This document shows positions 59,710 to 64,000 of a stretch of DNA of 64,000 nt, piece after piece (the stretch's first letter is position 1; every line of letters starts with the position of its first letter). The notes beneath the pieces are model-generated. The model was not told where the DNA came from, did no database searches, and saw nothing but the letters and a program-made list of their open reading frames with translations. Origin of the DNA: an uncultured Lachnospiraceae bacterium (GTDB lineage Bacteria; Bacillota; Clostridia; Lachnospirales; Lachnospiraceae); assembly GCA_902785055.1 (NCBI GenBank), contig CACZXG010000001.1, positions 19,156 to 83,155 on the forward strand. Direction: 5' to 3'. Position numbers and translations under genes: made by a program.

Positions 59710-60630
59710 TTAATTTTCCTTTTCCCCATTGATCTCTTCAGAAAGCAGTTTCCAAAGCTCCCCGTATCTCGTGTGCCTGGAATCCGGGAACGCCCGCAGA
59801 AGACGTCTTGGCCCGAACACTCTCCCGGAAGTGAGCTGTTTGTGGAGTGTTTCTTCCAGCTTTCTGCGATATTCGTCTCTTTCCTTCCTCCGCTCCTGTA
59901 CACGGTCCTGGAGTTCTCTTCTGCCTTCCTCCGCGATATCCCGAAGCTCTGCCCTTGCAAGCGCCGCCTGCACCTTATTCTCGTCCACCTTCTGCTGTGT
60001 CTGCAGAGCACTTTCTCCCAGCATCTCGCTCACCGAATCGCTGACAGACCGCATAGATGCGCGAAGTTCGTCGAGCTGCGCCAGCCTCTTATTAAGTCCA
60101 ACCATGATCGAGACCGTAACAGTCAGATCTGCGCCAAAGACCAGATAAAAAACAACCAGTATCAGCCATCCCGCCCGCATCGGGATCATGTCCACAGTCA
60201 GCCTCTGTGTGATCGGATGGATGAAATCGATCATGATAATCGTTCCTGTTCCCCACAACAGACTCATCTGCAGGCAAACATAGCCCCCGATATTGAACGG
60301 CCTGTCCGAGTAGTCCCACCAGCGCGCGTGGAAAAGATGGAACAAGCTCCATCCCGCTATCAGTTCAACCAAAGATGCCAGCACCATTCCCGCCAGGAAC
60401 AGCGGAACAAAGCGGATCTCCCCCATGCTCTCTATTGGCAGTAAATCTGCGACCCTGCAGATTGCGAGCATTCCAAACCCGTATACCGGACAGACCGGTC
60501 CGTTCAGAAAGCCCCTGTTAACGGCTTTCCCGCTCTTCACTGTACAGTAGACCACTTCCACACACCATCCCATAACTGCGTAAACGGCAAAATACCACAG
60601 AATTCTGTAGATTTCAGAGACAGCTGTCAT
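59710..60630 (-). CDS. CmpB-family membrane protein, paralogue without repeats
   Basis: 306 aa with about five membrane helices and the family motif NRGFLNGPVCPVYGFG near 35-50. The membrane part is clearly similar to that of the protein at 29429-30580 (YSDRPFNIGGYVCLQMSLLWG versus the corresponding YSDKPFNFHGYICLQFSLLWG segment). The cytoplasmic tail is a charged predicted coiled coil (REERRKE-type, about 230-280) instead of the 11-residue repeats. Both end in a similar basic block (GRVFGPRRLLRAFPDSRH). Function is not established. AAAGGA precedes the ATG. Confidence 0.8.
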   Translation of the reverse strand: MTAVSEIYRILWYFAVYAVMGWCVEVVYCTVKSGKAVNRGFLNGPVCPVYGFGMLAICRVADLLPIESMGEIRFVPLFLAGMVLASLVELIAGWSLFHLFHARWWDYSDRPFNIGGYVCLQMSLLWGTGTIIMIDFIHPITQRLTVDMIPMRAGWLILVVFYLVFGADLTVTVSIMVGLNKRLAQLDELRASMRSVSDSVSEMLGESALQTQQKVDENKVQAALARAELRDIAEEGRRELQDRVQERRKERDEYRRKLEETLHKQLTSGRVFGPRRLLRAFPDSRHTRYGELWKLLSEEINGEKEN

Positions 60631-60838
60631 ACCTATCCTTTCCTCCCGCGCATTACATCGGCGCCTTAATCATTAACACCTATAATTTATAATATTTAGA
60701 AGATGTTTTACACTTCCATATTTGTAAACTGCAGAGCGAAAATACCTCCGGGATAGTTTGTCTCTTTGGGGGGCTCACGAGTGCGAAAGGCATTTTCCCT
60801 GCCCGGTCGATTATTCCTTCTGTTCTATGTTATTATTT

Positions 60839-60958
60839 ATGAGTAATAATCTCGTAAATCCCGAACAATCACTGCCGGAGGACGTAGTGCTCATATCGCT
60901 CAATTATGACGTGACCAAGGAGTCTGAGACAACCGCGGGTAAGGAGGCCCCTCCATGA
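60839..60958 (+). CDS. Possible small ORF coupled to the phosphatase gene
   Basis: 39 codons from MSNNLVNPEQ, ending in an ATGA overlap with the phosphatase start. No clear ribosome-binding site is present, and in-frame alternatives start at 60758 and 60827. The overlap suggests translation through it, but it may be chance. I do not recognise the peptide. Confidence 0.3.
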   Translation: MSNNLVNPEQSLPEDVVLISLNYDVTKESETTAGKEAPP

Positions 60959-61416
60959 CCATTGAGATCTGCAGCCGGGACAGAGCCCTCGAAGAAGTGA
61001 CACACATGCAAACAGGAGAACTTGTCTCGGTCATATCAATCGTATCATCGGATGAGAAAGAGGTGGAATTCGACTGTAAAGAGAGCCTCTGCGGAGTTCT
61101 TCACCTGAAGTTCAACGATCTGGAAAAAGAGTATGATGAAGAAGGACTTCCTTACGGGCGCCCTCTGCCGAAGTTGAAGGATTTAGCCGGCCTTAAAGAG
61201 TTTGTCTCACAGCCGGGTTGTGACAGACTGATCGTGCACTGCTATGAAGGAACTTCGAGATCGGCGGCCGTTGCCTCCGCAATCTGGAAATTCAGGGGCG
61301 GTTCAGACACTGTTTTGACACACCGGAGATTTGCTCCTAACAGACTGGTATATATACTTGCCTGCAAAGAGCTCGGAGTGACGCCCGGACGCCACCCCGT
61401 TCCGGCTGTCCGGTAA
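60955..61416 (+). CDS. Cys-based protein phosphatase (dual-specificity/tyrosine phosphatase-like)
   Basis: 153 aa. The P-loop is complete: HCYEGTSRSAA at 95-105 with nucleophile Cys96 and Arg102. The general-acid Asp is probably in FNDLEKEYDEEG near 54. The protein is shorter than many DSPs but similar to small bacterial ones. AAGGAGG lies seven bases before the ATG. It could act on phospho-Tyr or on other phosphorylated molecules. Confidence 0.83.
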   Translation: MTIEICSRDRALEEVTHMQTGELVSVISIVSSDEKEVEFDCKESLCGVLHLKFNDLEKEYDEEGLPYGRPLPKLKDLAGLKEFVSQPGCDRLIVHCYEGTSRSAAVASAIWKFRGGSDTVLTHRRFAPNRLVYILACKELGVTPGRHPVPAVR

Positions 61417-61420
61417 TCAC

Positions 61421-61490
61421 AAAAAGGGGCTGTCGCATTAAGCGAAGGATTACTGCATCCGTTTTTTGATGCAGCACTCTCTTTTTATTT
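61421..61490 (+). terminator. Terminator of the phosphatase gene with a repeated left arm
   Basis: CTGCATC (61453-61459) pairs with GATGCAG (61468-61474), followed by a T-rich run. The preceding 30 bases (AAAAAGGGGCTGTCGCATTA onwards) match the left arm of the long hairpin at 28190. Confidence 0.8.
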
Positions 61491-61588
61491 TTACAAATTC
61501 CGGCAATGCACTCTGCACTCCTTGCTTTTATCTAATCCCCCAAACACTTCGAAGAAGCCAGGAAGGCGGCATGCAGTTCACGCCGCCG

Positions 61589-61621
61589 GCAACCTTCTGG
61601 CAGCCTTCTAGCAACCTTCTA
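61589..61621. repeat. Three 11-bp tandem repeats at the end of the HAD gene
   Basis: GCAACCTTCTG, GCAGCCTTCTA and GCAACCTTCTA follow each other without gaps and span the stop codon of the HAD-family gene. A GGCGGC/GCCGCC hairpin (61565-61587) lies just beyond. Confidence 0.7.
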
Positions 61622-62450
61622 TCAGCCCCAGCTTCATAAATGCTTTATACAGTCCGTCCTCATCGACGCCGTCCGTTACATAATCCGCTGCGGCCTTAGC
61701 TTCTTCGCCGCCGCTTCCCATGCATACGCTATAGGCGCAACATTCGAACATGGGAATATCCACTTTCGCGTCCCCAAACGCAATTGTGTCCTTTTGCTCC
61801 GCACCAAGGTAATTCAACAGGCATTCTACTGCGTGTGCCTTGGTAATTCCCTTGACGCCCAGATCGCCGAAGAGCGCAAGCTCACCTGCTCCGCCCCACG
61901 TTCCGTTCTGCAGGTCCGTAAACTCTCTTTTCGCATCCTCGAAGTCCTGATAGCTTCTCAGAATATAACTGATCTTGTTGACATCGTCCCTGTACAGCTC
62001 CCCTCCGAAGATCATGTCCGGAAAGACGTCGCGCACGCGCAAATGCTGTGCGTCTGCTTTACCTTTGCGGTTGGAATACAGCCGGATAACGGGTTCTCCG
62101 GCCTCTTCGAAGTTCTCGCTGGCAAACAAGCCATTATTGCTCTCCAGATAGAATTCCAATCCCCGCGCATGCAGCCAATCCACGACATGGGTGCACTGTT
62201 CCTTCGTGATCACCTGGTGCATCACGATTGTGCCATGGTCCTCCACATAACTGCCGTTTCCGCCAATCATGCCGTCCAGCCCAATCTCCCAGAGGTTGGG
62301 ATAGACTTCCGCCTTACTGCGGCCGGTACAGATATAGACTTTATGCCCGTTCGCGCGGGCTCTTCTTATGGCGTCTGTTGCTGACTCCGGCAGCCGATTC
62401 TCATAGTTGACGAGCGTGCCGTCTACGTCGATCAATAGTATTTTTTCCAT
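61608..62450 (-). CDS. Cof-type HAD-IIB family phosphatase
   Basis: 280 aa. HAD motif I is IDVDGTLVNYENR (Asp8 and Asp10), motif II Ser/Thr in YICTGRSKAEV, and motif III/IV in TIAFGDAKVDIPMFE. The C2B cap lies between. Family members dephosphorylate sugar phosphates, flavins and similar metabolites. The start is at 62450, with GGGAG five bases upstream; an in-frame TTG at 62462 lies too near that site. Confidence 0.9.
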   Translation of the reverse strand: MEKILLIDVDGTLVNYENRLPESATDAIRRARANGHKVYICTGRSKAEVYPNLWEIGLDGMIGGNGSYVEDHGTIVMHQVITKEQCTHVVDWLHARGLEFYLESNNGLFASENFEEAGEPVIRLYSNRKGKADAQHLRVRDVFPDMIFGGELYRDDVNKISYILRSYQDFEDAKREFTDLQNGTWGGAGELALFGDLGVKGITKAHAVECLLNYLGAEQKDTIAFGDAKVDIPMFECCAYSVCMGSGGEEAKAAADYVTDGVDEDGLYKAFMKLGLIEGC

Positions 62451-62464
62451 TGTTTCTCCCAAAA

Positions 62465-62496
62465 AGAAGCGCCTCCCGCAACCGGAAGGCGCTTCT
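62465..62496 (-). terminator. Terminator of the ABM-domain gene
   Basis: AGAAGCGCC pairs with GGCGCTTCT; on the minus strand it is followed by TTTTT. It lies between the ABM gene and the downstream HAD gene, so part of the transcripts may stop here. Confidence 0.88.
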
Positions 62497-62504
62497 GCAA
62501 TCCA

Positions 62505-62837
62505 TTAATTTCTGATAAAGCTGCTGTCATGCGCCGAGAATCCTGCGTCGTCAGAGATGTATCTCTCTGCCGTCATGTGCAGGTCGTACTTCTCACGCAG
62601 TGACGCAATTGTCTGCATCATGGGGGAAGCGTGATGCTTGTCGATTGCTTCCTGATCCTTCCACGCATCGATCAGAAGTACCGTCTCCGGATCGTTCATG
62701 GGGATGTAATACTCATAGCGAAGATTTCCATCCTCTGCGCGGATCAGATCCGCTGTTCCACTGTGCTCCATCTCCTGCGCAAACTTCGCTGCATTTCCAT
62801 TTACGCCTGTGTAACGAAGATTCACTACTATACTCAT
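62505..62837 (-). CDS. ABM-domain protein (putative quinol monooxygenase)
   Basis: 110 aa, dimeric ferredoxin-like alpha+beta barrel of the antibiotic-biosynthesis-monooxygenase family. Typical elements are LRYEYYIPMNDPETVLLID, the WKDQEAIDKHHASP helix and the final strand. The YgiN-like branch oxidises quinols, though many members have unknown roles. GGAGG precedes the ATG. It lies downstream of the GH1 gene on the same strand. Confidence 0.82.
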   Translation of the reverse strand: MSIVVNLRYTGVNGNAAKFAQEMEHSGTADLIRAEDGNLRYEYYIPMNDPETVLLIDAWKDQEAIDKHHASPMMQTIASLREKYDLHMTAERYISDDAGFSAHDSSFIRN

Positions 62838-62873
62838 GATGCCTCCTCTTCATGCGCCGAGTCGGCGCCTATT

Positions 62874-64000
<1,127 letters not shown>

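Overview
The window looks like a chromosomal segment of an anaerobic, fermentative Clostridia member, probably Lachnospiraceae-like. This is inferred from gene content: a single-chain pyruvate:ferredoxin oxidoreductase, a bacterial 2[4Fe-4S] ferredoxin, IorAB, a BMP-type nucleoside transporter, DegV, MecA, CmpB-family membrane proteins and a choline-binding-repeat surface protein. GC content is moderate, and most genes have strong Shine-Dalgarno sites. No phage, plasmid, transposase or CRISPR array is visible.

Layout. 0-5 kb: the 3' part of a PRPP synthase gene, then a converging operon (GH18 protein, Sua5, Upp, dCMP deaminase). 5-11 kb: MecA, the PFOR gene nifJ and a small ferredoxin gene. 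11-24 kb, mostly on the minus strand: licD-gdpP-rplI-dnaB-paaK-ACT, rpsF-ssb-rpsR, a licC-like gene with iorA-iorB, then ilvE and degV. 24.5-28 kb: a lipoprotein serine hydrolase and an RlmI-type methyltransferase, followed by a noncoding array of seven hairpin units with alternating 54/44-bp spacing. 28-30.6 kb: a CmpB-family membrane protein with 11-residue repeats, coupled to an exported metallo-hydrolase.

30.7-44 kb is the most unusual coding region. Two long paralogous Fe-S/FAD oxidoreductases flank two other flavoproteins, a flavin/[2Fe-2S] reductase, an acyl-activating enzyme, an acyl carrier protein, an acyl-ACP thioesterase and a HypA-like metallochaperone. I infer an electron-transfer and acyl-modification locus, but its product cannot be read from sequence. 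44-50 kb: one giant secreted protein with about 15 cell-wall-binding repeats. 50-56.4 kb: a PfkB kinase divergent from a nucleoside-type BMP ABC transporter operon.

56.5-64 kb is a mixed accessory-like region: a PH-like/zinc-ribbon protein, a histidine phosphatase, tRNA-Pro(CGG), a structured 0.6-kb noncoding stretch next to the tRNA, a GNAT protein, a second CmpB paralogue, a Cys-phosphatase, a HAD phosphatase, an ABM protein and the 3' part of a GH1 6-phospho-beta-glucosidase gene.

Connections between genes (inference): PFOR and ferredoxin supply reduced ferredoxin. IorAB, PaaK, the ACT protein and IlvE suggest interconversion of aryl- or branched-chain amino acids, 2-oxo acids and CoA thioesters. 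LicC-like and LicD proteins together with a choline-binding-type surface protein suggest phosphocholine-decorated cell-wall polymers.
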